From B30-G6 sp964633115 (lineage in GTDB: Bacteria > Desulfobacterota > Desulfobacteria > Desulfobacterales > B30-G6), in the NCBI GenBank assembly GCA_964633115.1, contig CAZWEO010000006.1, forward strand, positions 16,079-80,078: DNA of 64,000 nt. The letters are read 5' to 3'. Positions within the stretch are counted from its first letter, which is position 1, and the number at the start of each line of letters is the position of its first letter. A program made the position numbers and the translations under genes. The notes under the pieces were generated by a model, which ran no database searches, was not told where the DNA came from, and worked only from the letters and a program-made list of their open reading frames with translations. Below, piece after piece: positions 7,772-17,047 of this stretch.

Positions 7772-9343
7772 TCAGGGATCGCTTGCATAGCCGCGACCAC
7801 GAACGCCTTTAAGCATCCGATTGAACCATGGTCGCTTACGGACTTTTTTGTGCTCACCAGTATTGATTGATGTTGCCCCAACCAATGTAATCAGGCCGCT
7901 GATCATTGCCTTCAATTGGGCAGCCTGCGCATTCAATTCCTCAGAAGCAGCCGCCGATTCCTCTGCATCAGCCGCCCGCATAGCCAGATTTCGGACCTCG
8001 TCAGCCACGACGGCAAAACCGGCACCGGCTTCGCCTGCACGGGCTGCCTCTACAGCTGCATTTAGTGCCAGCAGGTTAGTCTGAAAGGCAATCTCATCGA
8101 TGGTTTTGATGATCTTGGATGTTTCCTCACTGGCCTTTGATATCTCATCCATACTGTGGATGAGTGCTGACATGGAATCATCAGCTTGCTTCACAACCTG
8201 ATTGGCTTCCTTCATCAAATTATCGGCATGCCGCGCATTGTCGGCATTCTGGTTGGTCATGGCTGACATCTCCTCCAGTGAAGATGACGTTTCCTCTATG
8301 GAGGCTGCTTGTTCCGAAGAGCCTTCTGCCAAGGATTGGCTGGATGATGATACCTGACCCGAAGCCGCGGCCACCTGGTCAGCTCCCGCGTTGAGGCCTA
8401 GGATTACCCTGTTGAGAGGCTTGGTGATTGATCGCACCGAAAGGATGGATAGGGTCGTACCGATAAACAGAATAATACCGGAAGTAATGTAGAGAATCCA
8501 AATGGTCGCTAGTTTCTGATTGTTTGCTGCGGCCACCTTGGATGCAATAATTTCATCGATTACTGCGTTGATATTGACAACAGTCTTCTCAACGTCATGC
8601 GCAGCCTGCCGCATAACCGGATACTGTTGCTCCATCAAAGCAATGTTGGCCGCAAATTGGCCCAAGCTGCCCACATAAGAATTCGTGTGGCTTGCGATCT
8701 CATCTTTCAAGTCACTTACCAATTCCATTTCAGCCAGATCAACAGCCATGGTTTCCATGACGCTATGGGCCTTTTGAACGTACTTGTCGTCTTCCCGCAA
8801 TACATAGTCCTTCTCATGCCGTCGTAAAAGAAGATAGTGTGCCATGAGTTCGGAAGATCCGGTTTTCTTGATCGCAGACTCGATTTTATCCGCAAAGTAA
8901 CGCATGTCACCCCGGATGCCTGAATCTTTATCCCCTTGCGCTAAAATCTGCTCAGCCACCTTAGCAAAAGCAGTTTTATAGGATATTATCGCTTTGAGAG
9001 CCGGTTGTATGTCGGCCACAACACCCTCTAATTGCATACGATCGCATACTTGACCCATCTCCTGGAAACGGGCGGTCATGCCGGAAAGGGTTTTGTCCAT
9101 GCGGACTTTATATTTTTTGTCGCGACGGGCAATGAAATCCTTTTCATGCCGGCGGGCAGTTAAAAGCGATGTATGAATATCCTTGGCATCATCACCGATC
9201 TTTTTGTACGATGCGATCAACTCATCAAAAGTATGGGTAATATCAGTCAATTCAAAGATGGAAATGCCGGCAATGATCATTACAAGGAATAAAACGATTC
9301 CAAACGCCGCATATAATTTCTTCCCGATGGTTAAACTATTCAT
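7772..9343 (-). CDS. HBM-type methyl-accepting chemotaxis protein with a shortened signalling domain
   Basis: The protein has 523 residues: transmembrane helix at about 10-30, a periplasmic helical bimodular (HBM-like) sensor in which the motif ARRHEKDF/LRRHEKDY appears twice (about 62 and 172), a second transmembrane helix near 275-297, and a HAMP-like segment. The signalling hairpin tip EIAFQTNLLALNAAVEAARAG is intact. The descending helix is short: NLAMRAADA joins directly to EESAAASEELNAQA, which in ordinary receptors lies some 85-90 residues later. CheW follows 27 bp upstream of its start. Coupling may therefore be abnormal. Confidence 0.9.
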   Translation of the reverse strand: MNSLTIGKKLYAAFGIVLFLVMIIAGISIFELTDITHTFDELIASYKKIGDDAKDIHTSLLTARRHEKDFIARRDKKYKVRMDKTLSGMTARFQEMGQVCDRMQLEGVVADIQPALKAIISYKTAFAKVAEQILAQGDKDSGIRGDMRYFADKIESAIKKTGSSELMAHYLLLRRHEKDYVLREDDKYVQKAHSVMETMAVDLAEMELVSDLKDEIASHTNSYVGSLGQFAANIALMEQQYPVMRQAAHDVEKTVVNINAVIDEIIASKVAAANNQKLATIWILYITSGIILFIGTTLSILSVRSITKPLNRVILGLNAGADQVAAASGQVSSSSQSLAEGSSEQAASIEETSSSLEEMSAMTNQNADNARHADNLMKEANQVVKQADDSMSALIHSMDEISKASEETSKIIKTIDEIAFQTNLLALNAAVEAARAGEAGAGFAVVADEVRNLAMRAADAEESAAASEELNAQAAQLKAMISGLITLVGATSINTGEHKKVRKRPWFNRMLKGVRGRGYASDP

Positions 9344-9369
9344 GCGTGCCTCCCTCCTATAATTTTTGA

Positions 9370-9882
9370 TTAGGCGGCTTGCTCCAGTACTTCGACTTCC
9401 TGTCGGCTCAGTACCTGATCGATTTCGAACAGAATTTTTACGCCGCCCTCCATCTTGGCCATGCCCAGAATATAGTCTGTATTCAGCTTGGTTCCGAATG
9501 CCGGTGTTTCCTCGATCTCATGCTCTCTGATATTCAACACTTCAGATACTGAATCGACGACGATGCCGATCTGTACGGTTCCGGCCGCGCCTACAATTTC
9601 AACCACGATGATGCAGGTTCTTTCATTATAATCGATAGTATCCATGCCAAAGCGCAGCCTGAGGTCCATGACCGGTATCACCTTGCCGCGCAGATTGATG
9701 ACTCCTTTGATAAATTCAGGCGTCTGGGGTACGGATGTAATCGGCATCATGCCGATGATCTCCTTGATTTTCAGAATCCCAATGCCGTATTCCTCTTGGG
9801 CCAATGTAAAAGTCAGGTATTTGCCTTCCTTGTCTGCAATTGAATTTGCGGTCTGAATCGCCTCGTCGGTTAATGCGGTCAT
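9370..9882 (-). CDS. cheW: CheW chemotaxis coupling protein
   Basis: The protein has 170 residues, normal CheW length. It opens its core with KYLTFTLAQEEYGIGILKIKEI and carries the family signature PEFIKGVINLRGKVIPVMDLRLRFG at about 60-85. CheW bridges chemoreceptors and the CheA kinase at the inner membrane. It lies directly upstream of the chemoreceptor gene on the minus strand and is probably co-transcribed with it; no CheA is in the window. A GAGGAGAA ribosome-binding site precedes the start. Confidence 0.95.
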   Translation of the reverse strand: MTALTDEAIQTANSIADKEGKYLTFTLAQEEYGIGILKIKEIIGMMPITSVPQTPEFIKGVINLRGKVIPVMDLRLRFGMDTIDYNERTCIIVVEIVGAAGTVQIGIVVDSVSEVLNIREHEIEETPAFGTKLNTDYILGMAKMEGGVKILFEIDQVLSRQEVEVLEQAA

Positions 9883-9946
9883 TTCAATTTCTCCTCTATA
9901 TCGATTGGGGATTTCTTTATCGTTTGCTTAGTACATTGGTTCAGGA

Positions 9947-9968
9947 CATGCTAATTACAATTAGCATG
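9947..9968. promoter_or_regulatory. Perfect palindrome upstream of cheW
   Basis: CATGCTAATT-AC-AATTAGCATG is a perfect 10-bp inverted repeat with a 2-nt centre, about 65 bp upstream of the cheW start. A second palindrome, AAATGATATCATTT, follows at 9972-9985. A very short spacer, flanking A/T-rich DNA and position in a promoter gap argue for a protein operator rather than a terminator. The cognate regulator is unknown. Confidence 0.45.
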
Positions 9969-10114
9969 CCAAAAATGATATCATTTATTTATAATTATAT
10001 TATCAGATAGTTAATTAATCGAATTGTCAAATCAGGAAGGATCTTTAAAGGAGGTGTCCGTCTTTTACGAACAAACGATTCGCATAGAGTGAACCAAACC
10101 GGGATTAGTGGTTA

Positions 10115-11536
10115 TCACTTGAGGCTGAGTTTGTGTTTCTTCAATAATTCGTATAGGCGTGTACGGGCTAGATTGGCCATTTTGAGGGCTTTTTTATGAT
10201 TCCCTCTGGCTTTCGCAACCAACTTTTGCAGATACTCTTTTTCAACCAATTCCAATTTTCGATCTCGAAATTCCCGAAAGCTCGGGAAATCTTCTTCGTT
10301 ATCCCAAACATCGATGGCAACCTGACTTTCCAATGATTTTGGTTCTGGTTTAATTTGCTTTGTAACGCGCGACTTTACACTTATAGCCCGGATTTCAACG
10401 GGCAGATGTTTGGCAAACAAAATCGAGTCGTTATATGCCTGGGCAACCAGTTCCATGGTGTTGGCCAATTCTCTGACATTGCCTGGCCAGTTATAGGTTT
10501 CCAGCATTTGAAAAAAATCTTGGGAAAACCCTTTTTCCGGGATCCCGAAATCCTGGCAAAGATTGTTGGCAAAATAAATAGCCAAGGCCTTGATATCTGA
10601 AGATCTCTCCCTTAAGGGTGGCAGGCTGATGGTAAAAGTATTCAAACGATAATACAAATCCCTTCGGAAATCGCCTTTGATAAGCATGTTCTCTAGATTG
10701 CGGTTGGTTGCTGTAATCAGTCTGAAGTCTATTGCTTGTTCCTGCACACCACCTACCGGTCGATAACGATGCTCCTGCAACACCCGCAGAAACTTGCGCT
10801 GCGTGGCAAGCGGCAATTCGCCAATTTCATCCAGAAATAGTGTTCCTTGATGGGCGGTTTGAATAAGACCGGATTTGGATCTATCTGCGCCGGTGAAGGC
10901 GCCTTTTTCATGCCCGAAAAGCATGCTCTCAACAAGGTTATCCGGTAAACTGGCGCAATCTACTACCGTAAAGGTTTGGTCTGCCCGATGGCTGTTGCGG
11001 TGAATCAAATTGGCAAACAATTCCTTTCCGGTCCCGGTCTCACCGGTTATGAGCACATTGGCCTCTGTGGATGCGGCTTTGGCCACCAAAGCAAAACAAG
11101 CCCTCATCCCGGAACTGTCGCCAATCACGCCGGCATGATCCAATACCAGCAAGGAATCTCCCAACCGCGACTGTGCGCGAAAGCGAATGGCGCGCTGCAA
11201 GGTTAGCGTAAATTTATCGATGAACACCGGTTTTTCCAAAAAATCCCAAGCACCGTTTTTTACGGCCAGTTCAGCGCCATCCGGGTCTCCGTAGGCGGTC
11301 ATGATGATGATTTCGGGTTGACCCGGACCTACGCGCAAGATTGGTAGGATATCCAACCCACTCCCATCCGGCAATTTGATATCCAAAAAAACCACGTCAA
11401 ATAGGTTGGCATTTCCAATAGCCAAAGCATCTTTGCAGGTGCCTACGGTTGTGATTTCATGCCCGAGATCTGAGAACTCACCCTCCAGCAAATCACGGAT
11501 ATCCAGCTCATCGTCGACAATCAAAATCGATGCCAT
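10115..11536 (-). CDS. Sigma-54-dependent NtrC-family response regulator
   Basis: The protein has 473 residues. The receiver domain spans 1-120, with phospho-acceptor Asp52 in FLDIKLPDG and Lys in LEKP. The AAA+ central domain spans about 140-370, with Walker A GETGTGKE, the sigma-54 contact loop EKGAFTGA and Walker B LFLDEIGEL. A C-terminal Fis-type helix-turn-helix (about 425-473) ends in ARTRLYELLKKH. It therefore activates sigma-54 promoters when phosphorylated. The large hybrid kinase lies immediately upstream in the same direction (38-bp gap), so they form a likely two-component pair. Its targets are not evident in this window. Confidence 0.95.
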   Translation of the reverse strand: MASILIVDDELDIRDLLEGEFSDLGHEITTVGTCKDALAIGNANLFDVVFLDIKLPDGSGLDILPILRVGPGQPEIIIMTAYGDPDGAELAVKNGAWDFLEKPVFIDKFTLTLQRAIRFRAQSRLGDSLLVLDHAGVIGDSSGMRACFALVAKAASTEANVLITGETGTGKELFANLIHRNSHRADQTFTVVDCASLPDNLVESMLFGHEKGAFTGADRSKSGLIQTAHQGTLFLDEIGELPLATQRKFLRVLQEHRYRPVGGVQEQAIDFRLITATNRNLENMLIKGDFRRDLYYRLNTFTISLPPLRERSSDIKALAIYFANNLCQDFGIPEKGFSQDFFQMLETYNWPGNVRELANTMELVAQAYNDSILFAKHLPVEIRAISVKSRVTKQIKPEPKSLESQVAIDVWDNEEDFPSFREFRDRKLELVEKEYLQKLVAKARGNHKKALKMANLARTRLYELLKKHKLSLK

Positions 11537-11574
11537 CTTAAAACCTCATGCTTTTTTGTGGTCGTATCCTTTTA

Positions 11575-14500
11575 TTAATTTGAGTTGAACTGATCCAGCA
11601 CGCGCCTGACGGTGGTGGCAATTTCCTCCACCACTGCGGGCTTCATGATCATTTCTTTTATACCCAGTGCTTTGGCCTTGGCCGGCGTAATTTTTTCGCT
11701 GTATCCGGTACAAATAATAATTGGCAGGTCCGCTTTGAGGGCCAGCATCTCCTTGGCCAGCTCATCACCGGTCATCTTCGGCATGGTCATGTCGGTTACC
11801 ACCAGGTCGAACAGGTCCGGATTTTGGCGAAACACCTTCAAAGCCGCCAGACTGCTCGTTTCTCCGGTTACAGAATAGCCCAGCAGTGTTAAAACCTGTT
11901 TGCCAATATCAACCTGGTTGGGCTCATCATCAACAAAGAGGATTCGCTCGGTACCCATGGGAAGGGGGGCGCGTGTAACCACTTTGCCAATCGATTCGGT
12001 ATCAATGATTGGCAAAAACACACGAAAGCGCGACCCCTTACCAGGTGCGCTTTCCACGGTTATCAAACCGCCGCAATCCTTCACGATGCCATGCACCACG
12101 GATAGCCCCAGACCAGTACCCTCATCTGGTTTTTTGGTGGTGAAAAACGGATCAAAAATACGGTCTTTGGCTTCAGGTGACATGCCATGGCCGCTATCCT
12201 TTACAGTCAGCTCAATGTACGCGCCGGGAACGACGTCGGTATGCGTTTTACAGAAGTCATCATCCAGCATAATATCGGTCAGACTTACAGTCATTTTGCC
12301 ACCACGCATCTGCATGGCATGGGCGGCATTGGTGCACAAGTTCATGATAATCTGGTGGATCTGGGTGGGATCGGCCATGACTGTCGATGCGCTATGAATA
12401 TCTTGCGCAACATCGATTGTTGCCGGTAAGGAAGCCCGAATCAGTTTTAGGGCTTCTTTGGTGATAGATTTAATTTGGACCGGCTTGACGGCCCGTTCGG
12501 TTTGACGACTGAAGGTTAAAATTTGTTTTACCAAATCACCCGCACGGATGCCGGCACTTAATATCCGCTGTAAATTATCCTTCAATTTGGAACCGTGGGG
12601 TGCATCCCGCAAGGAGATCTCCGTAAAACCAATGATGGCAGAAAGGATGTTGTTAAAATCGTGGGCAATGCCACCGGCCAGGGTTCCAATGGCTTCCATT
12701 TTTTGGGCCTGGATGAGCTGTTTTTGGAGCTGTTTTCTTTCCTTTTCAACTCGCTTTTGTTTGCTTATGTCCCGGACAATGGCTTGAATATGGGGCCCAT
12801 CACTCAACTCAACCCGGTTCAGATTGACATCCACATCAAACATGCTGCCGTCCTTGCGTATGTGTTGCCATTCGAAATGTTGGGTTTCGCCTTGATAGGC
12901 CGCCTTGATTTTTTGTAGGGCCTTTTCTTTTGATGTGATCCCGTCCGGTTGCAACACAGGTGAAAAGTCAGCTGGGTTTTTACCGATAATCTCATACCGC
13001 TCGCGACCGAACATCTCTAGTGTTTTAAGGTTGCAGTCCATAAATACATCGTCCTTCATGGTAAATATGGTATCATTGGCGGCATTAAATAGAGTACGAT
13101 AGCGGCCTTCCTTTTTCCGTAGCGCTTCCTCAGCCAGCTTGCGTTCAGTAATGTCATAGATGACACCGTCAAGATACTGAATTTTACCATTCTCACCGTT
13201 GATCCCCACACCATGCTCATACACCCAAAGTTCATGTCCCTTTATGTCTGTAATTCTGTATTCTAACATAAAGGAATCGCCATTTGTGATGCTCTCTTCA
13301 ATCGCGTTCCAAACCATGTCGCGATCGTCCGGGTGGATAATACTGGCAAATGTTCGCACCCGACTTCCGATGAAGTCAGACGCTGGGTATCCGGAAATAT
13401 CCGTTACCACATCACTCAAAAAATGCATGGTCCAATCCGAATCCCGATCGCATCGATATACCGCACCCGGAATGTTTGCCACCAGCGAGCGGAAACGTTT
13501 TTCATTGTCGCGGAGTTCCTTTTCTGCCTTTCTAAGGCTGGAAATATCAATGAGCGATGCGATACTCTGTTGTGTTTCCACAATCAAGCCAACCTGAATA
13601 ATCGCGTTTCGTGTTTGGCCCTGCCTATCGATCAATTCGAGTTCGTATTCGGAAGGGACGTTTTCTTCTCCTTTTCTTCTACCAACATGATAGGCCTGGA
13701 TTCTTGCAAGATCCCTTTCACTCACAAAATCAGAGGTTTTCATTTTGCCTTCGATTTCATCTCGCGAGTATCCTATGAGTTCCTCACATTTTGTGTTGAC
13801 TTGCGATATGGTCATATCTGCTTCAGCAACAAAAGTCGCGGTCCCCGTGTTTTCAAAAAGGCCTCGATATATTTTTTCGCTCCTACGCAACGACTCCTCC
13901 GCCAGCAAGCGATGGGTGATATCGCGTATCACTTCAATGGCGCCTACAATTTCTCCGTTGGAATTATAGAGCTTACAGGCGCTATTCCAAAACAGGGACG
14001 GTTTCGGTTTAAAGGGCGGATCGATGGTTTCTGATATTAGCACTTCGCCTATCTGCTTTACATAAGCATATTCCTTAGCGATCTTCTCTTCCCAATTGAG
14101 GGATAAGTCGGCCAAAACCGGTCTTCTAGCACCGTAAAAAGGGACTGCATATTCATAGTTGCCTTTGCCGATCATATCTTCTGCCTTGGCGCCGCTAAGC
14201 TCCTCGATGGCACGATTCCATGCCAATACTTTGCCTTCTGTATCGATGACATAGGTAGCATCCGGCAAAAAGTCGATGATGTCTGCCAAGCGGCGCTCTG
14301 AATCTTTCAGAGCATTCTCGATCTTTAGGCGATCCGATATATCTAATCCTAAACTCAGAACAAAATTTTGGTTATTCACCAAGAACCGTTTCCCGGTCAG
14401 CATATAAGGTATTTTCGAACCATCTTTTACGGTCGCGCAAACTTCGATGTTCTGGTTTTCTCCTTGTAACACCCGATCGATGCCTCGGATAGCCGCTGTT

Positions 14501-15141
14501 TTCTCCTCGCCCTCAAAGAAATCAGTTATGGGCATATGATCAAGCTCTTCGGAACTATAGCCGCTGAGTACTTCAAGATTGCTATTCCACTTTATGAGGT
14601 GCCGATTTTCATCGTAAAGATAAAATACACCCGGCAGGCTGTTCAATAGGGTTTCCGAGAAGTTCTTTTCTTGGAAAAGCTTTTCTTCGGCTTGCTTACG
14701 ATCGGATATATCCTGGATGATGCCGTCAGAATAAATGAAGCGACCCTCTTTATCTTTTACGAGGCTGGCATTGATGGAGCCCCAAAAAATCGTTCCATTC
14801 TTACGCTTGAACTCGACTTCAATATCCTTCACGCTTCCTTGTGCTTTCAACAAACCCAAATTTTCTTCTCTTTTTTCAGGATCTTTATATATATCGGTCA
14901 ACTTGAATTTGGAAAGGTCCTCTGCATCGAATCCGAACATTTTAAGTGCCGCAGGATTTGCCGACAAAATAACTCCTTCGGTAGAAGCACGATATAATCC
15001 CACAGGAACGTTTTCTGAAAGCGACCGATACCGTTCCTCGCTCTCTTTGAGGGCCTTCTCTGTTAATTGGCATTCTGCGACAATTTGCTTAAGTTCTTTG
15101 ATGCGGGCCTCTAAGGCTTCTCGGGTGGGTTTATCAACCAT
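11575..15141 (-). CDS. Multi-PAS hybrid sensor histidine kinase
   Basis: The protein has 1188 residues and no obvious transmembrane segment, so it is probably cytoplasmic. An N-terminal coiled coil is followed by six PAS/PAC modules at roughly 38-150, 160-280, 285-410, 415-540, 545-675 and 675-800. Next come HisKA with the phospho-His in GGIAHDFNN (about residue 820), HATPase (GTGLGLSV motif) and a C-terminal receiver (VVTDMTMPKM, IMKP). The repeated PAS units suggest several inputs such as haem, flavin or small ligands, but none can be assigned. It is the probable kinase for the adjacent NtrC-type regulator. The conserved DFNNILSAIIG core matches the kinase at 4432-6687. Confidence 0.95.
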   Translation of the reverse strand: MVDKPTREALEARIKELKQIVAECQLTEKALKESEERYRSLSENVPVGLYRASTEGVILSANPAALKMFGFDAEDLSKFKLTDIYKDPEKREENLGLLKAQGSVKDIEVEFKRKNGTIFWGSINASLVKDKEGRFIYSDGIIQDISDRKQAEEKLFQEKNFSETLLNSLPGVFYLYDENRHLIKWNSNLEVLSGYSSEELDHMPITDFFEGEEKTAAIRGIDRVLQGENQNIEVCATVKDGSKIPYMLTGKRFLVNNQNFVLSLGLDISDRLKIENALKDSERRLADIIDFLPDATYVIDTEGKVLAWNRAIEELSGAKAEDMIGKGNYEYAVPFYGARRPVLADLSLNWEEKIAKEYAYVKQIGEVLISETIDPPFKPKPSLFWNSACKLYNSNGEIVGAIEVIRDITHRLLAEESLRRSEKIYRGLFENTGTATFVAEADMTISQVNTKCEELIGYSRDEIEGKMKTSDFVSERDLARIQAYHVGRRKGEENVPSEYELELIDRQGQTRNAIIQVGLIVETQQSIASLIDISSLRKAEKELRDNEKRFRSLVANIPGAVYRCDRDSDWTMHFLSDVVTDISGYPASDFIGSRVRTFASIIHPDDRDMVWNAIEESITNGDSFMLEYRITDIKGHELWVYEHGVGINGENGKIQYLDGVIYDITERKLAEEALRKKEGRYRTLFNAANDTIFTMKDDVFMDCNLKTLEMFGRERYEIIGKNPADFSPVLQPDGITSKEKALQKIKAAYQGETQHFEWQHIRKDGSMFDVDVNLNRVELSDGPHIQAIVRDISKQKRVEKERKQLQKQLIQAQKMEAIGTLAGGIAHDFNNILSAIIGFTEISLRDAPHGSKLKDNLQRILSAGIRAGDLVKQILTFSRQTERAVKPVQIKSITKEALKLIRASLPATIDVAQDIHSASTVMADPTQIHQIIMNLCTNAAHAMQMRGGKMTVSLTDIMLDDDFCKTHTDVVPGAYIELTVKDSGHGMSPEAKDRIFDPFFTTKKPDEGTGLGLSVVHGIVKDCGGLITVESAPGKGSRFRVFLPIIDTESIGKVVTRAPLPMGTERILFVDDEPNQVDIGKQVLTLLGYSVTGETSSLAALKVFRQNPDLFDLVVTDMTMPKMTGDELAKEMLALKADLPIIICTGYSEKITPAKAKALGIKEMIMKPAVVEEIATTVRRVLDQFNSN

Positions 15142-15470
15142 TGGAAGATCCTCCGGTTGATTAAAAAGGGGAAACCGAACCGCTCAATATCAGTTGAGCA
15201 ATACATTCTTCAAAAACAAAAGGCTCATACAATTGGCATGGTCTGATACCGTGTATGAGCCTTGTCTGTCATAGGGAAGCATCCCTGATTCGGTTGATAT
15301 TTAAACTTTATTCAAGATAATTTCATTTCCGCATAGTCGATTGGAAGGCGTCCTCAGTTTAAATTTAAATAGCACAGCTCATCGTATACGGCAAATGGTA
15401 TCCAAACCAGAAGAGATTGTTGACGCTAATGGGGATAGAAGATAAGCGTGGCATCTTACCGGCGGTGAAA
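15142..15470. other. Intergenic region with a hairpin
   Basis: The gap separates the ferritin-like/receiver gene (upstream in the minus direction) from the multi-PAS kinase. Besides the hairpin at 15220-15263 it shows no coding potential. It probably holds the kinase promoter. Confidence 0.5.
15220..15263 (-). terminator. Putative intercistronic hairpin
   Basis: AAGGCTCATAC (15220-15230) pairs perfectly with GTATGAGCCTT (15253-15263) across a 22-nt loop. On the minus strand it lies after the receiver-fusion gene and is followed by the A-rich tract CAAAAACAAA read as T-rich, so a terminator or attenuator is plausible. Confidence 0.4.
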
Positions 15471-16337
15471 TTAGAGGGTAACTTCTGATAGCTTTTTATA
15501 CAATGCTTTGCGCACTTCTGTTAACGCAAAAGGTTTCTTCAAAAGAGGAATATTTTCATGGTTGATGTATTCTATCATGTGATCTGTTGCCGCTCTGGAC
15601 ATGAAAATGAATCTATTGCCCACATCTTCGTACTGTTGTTTCAATTCTTGGTAAAATGCGATGCCATTCATCTCCGGCATGTCGATATCAGATATAATCA
15701 CCGCATAATACGCACTGCATGCCATTTTGAAAGCTTCTTTACCATTGCTTGCTGTTTCTATATTCGCATCCCGGCTTAAAACGGTGGATAACAAATCCAA
15801 AATTGGCTCAGCATCATCCACGACCAATATCCTCTCCCGCCAGACCGGCGACAACTCTTTTAAGCGTTGAATATAGTCAGATCCATTGGAGATTTCCCTT
15901 AAAAATTCCTCGATGATGCGATGATGGTTCTGGATACTCGGTCCAATTACCTTGAAATGGGGACAATTAGCTTTCAGCGAATTAATGACATACAAAAAAA
16001 TATCATTCCATTCCGAATATTCACAATTCAAAATAAACTCTAATATCAAGGATTTGTTAAGCGATCCTAATTCAATGGCGCTCTCAATTTTTTCTAATCC
16101 TTGTTCGATAAGTTCCGTTTCTTTTTGATTTAGCTCTATTTCCGAAACCAAGTGCGGATTATTTTTTAAACAAATAAGGGCACTGTTCATAAAGTGGAAA
16201 TGCATGGCCTCATCTTCGGCTAATCGACTGACAAATTCGGAAAAATGCGCATCCTCCCCAAAAGCAGCGGCCAAGGCTTCATATACCCTGCTGGCTCGAT
16301 CTTCCAAATATATCAACCATTCCACAAGATTTTTCAT
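15471..16337 (-). CDS. Ferritin-like domain fused to a receiver domain
   Basis: The protein has 288 residues. The first 165 form a four-helix, rubrerythrin/ferritin-like region: LEDRASRVYEALAAAF, then LAEDEAMHFHF with an ExxH-type pair near 45, a further acidic helix (NCEYSEWND) and NHHRIIEEFL. Residues 172-285 are a CheY-like receiver with VVDDAEPI, phospho-Asp in IISDIDMPEMNG and Lys in LLKKPF. An iron- or oxygen-sensing receiver is an inference; the second ExxH motif is replaced by NHH, so the diiron site may be incomplete or non-metal. The PilZ gene lies 6 bp upstream on the same strand. Confidence 0.75.
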   Translation of the reverse strand: MKNLVEWLIYLEDRASRVYEALAAAFGEDAHFSEFVSRLAEDEAMHFHFMNSALICLKNNPHLVSEIELNQKETELIEQGLEKIESAIELGSLNKSLILEFILNCEYSEWNDIFLYVINSLKANCPHFKVIGPSIQNHHRIIEEFLREISNGSDYIQRLKELSPVWRERILVVDDAEPILDLLSTVLSRDANIETASNGKEAFKMACSAYYAVIISDIDMPEMNGIAFYQELKQQYEDVGNRFIFMSRAATDHMIEYINHENIPLLKKPFALTEVRKALYKKLSEVTL

Positions 16338-16343
16338 GTTATC

Positions 16344-16889
16344 TCATTTTCGATTTTGTTGATTATTGAGCCTGGGTTGAATACCAAACCTTTGGATAAA
16401 TGTGACAAGCTGCCTTCTTTGATTTTTTGTTAGCTTGATAAATCGGATACCAACTTTTCTGATATCTTCATTTTTAGGGTTCGAAAATATCTTGCGGTCA
16501 GAAATCACTTTATAAGCAATGCTACCAATTAATCTGCTGTTTTCATTTGTCACGATGGATAGGGTACTGACATCATGCGGCCAAATATCTTGAGACACAT
16601 ATCGGGCACCCAGACCATTCAAGCTGATATCAACTATCGTTGCGATATAATTGGTTTCCTTTTTCCATATTTTAAATCGGTGTGGTTTTCTGATTCGAAT
16701 ATAAAAGTTTGATTTGAGCGTGTAACGCAATTTGTGCCGACGTTCACCCAGATTTTGTCTACGGTCTTCTTGGCTTCGCTTTATCAACACCCGCTGACCG
16801 GTATCCGATTTTGAGTCCGGCATGGTGGTTTCTTTACTGGTTGTTTTGTTCTCAAAGTCTGTTCCAACAACTCGAAATTCTATAATCAA
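16344..16889 (-). CDS. PilZ domain protein
   Basis: The protein has up to 181 residues; an internal ATG at 16823 (MPDSKSDTG) could be the true start. After a basic segment with DRRQNLGERRHKLRYTL (RxxxR-type c-di-GMP contacts) comes the PilZ signature DISLNGLGARYVSQ at about residue 95, and then GIRFIKLT. It probably binds cyclic di-GMP and relays the signal to a partner. It is followed 6 bp downstream by the ferritin-like/receiver fusion, an arrangement suggesting one signalling unit. Confidence 0.8.
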   Translation of the reverse strand: MIIEFRVVGTDFENKTTSKETTMPDSKSDTGQRVLIKRSQEDRRQNLGERRHKLRYTLKSNFYIRIRKPHRFKIWKKETNYIATIVDISLNGLGARYVSQDIWPHDVSTLSIVTNENSRLIGSIAYKVISDRKIFSNPKNEDIRKVGIRFIKLTKNQRRQLVTFIQRFGIQPRLNNQQNRK

Positions 16890-17047
16890 ATATTATGCCA
16901 ACATGGAGTCTAATAATTTATATAACTAAATTAAATAGATAGATGAAGGGATAAAAAGGAAGGTAATATTTTGCGCTTTATATTTCCGCTCTTTACGAAC
17001 AACTTGTTCATAAATAATGAACTTGGGCTCGATGAACCGGCTAGCAT

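Noticed and set aside
10040..10100. Perfect Shine-Dalgarno-like AAAGGAGGTG on the plus strand
   Set aside because: Only a 12-codon frame follows, with no start at proper spacing; it is in the gap behind the response-regulator gene.
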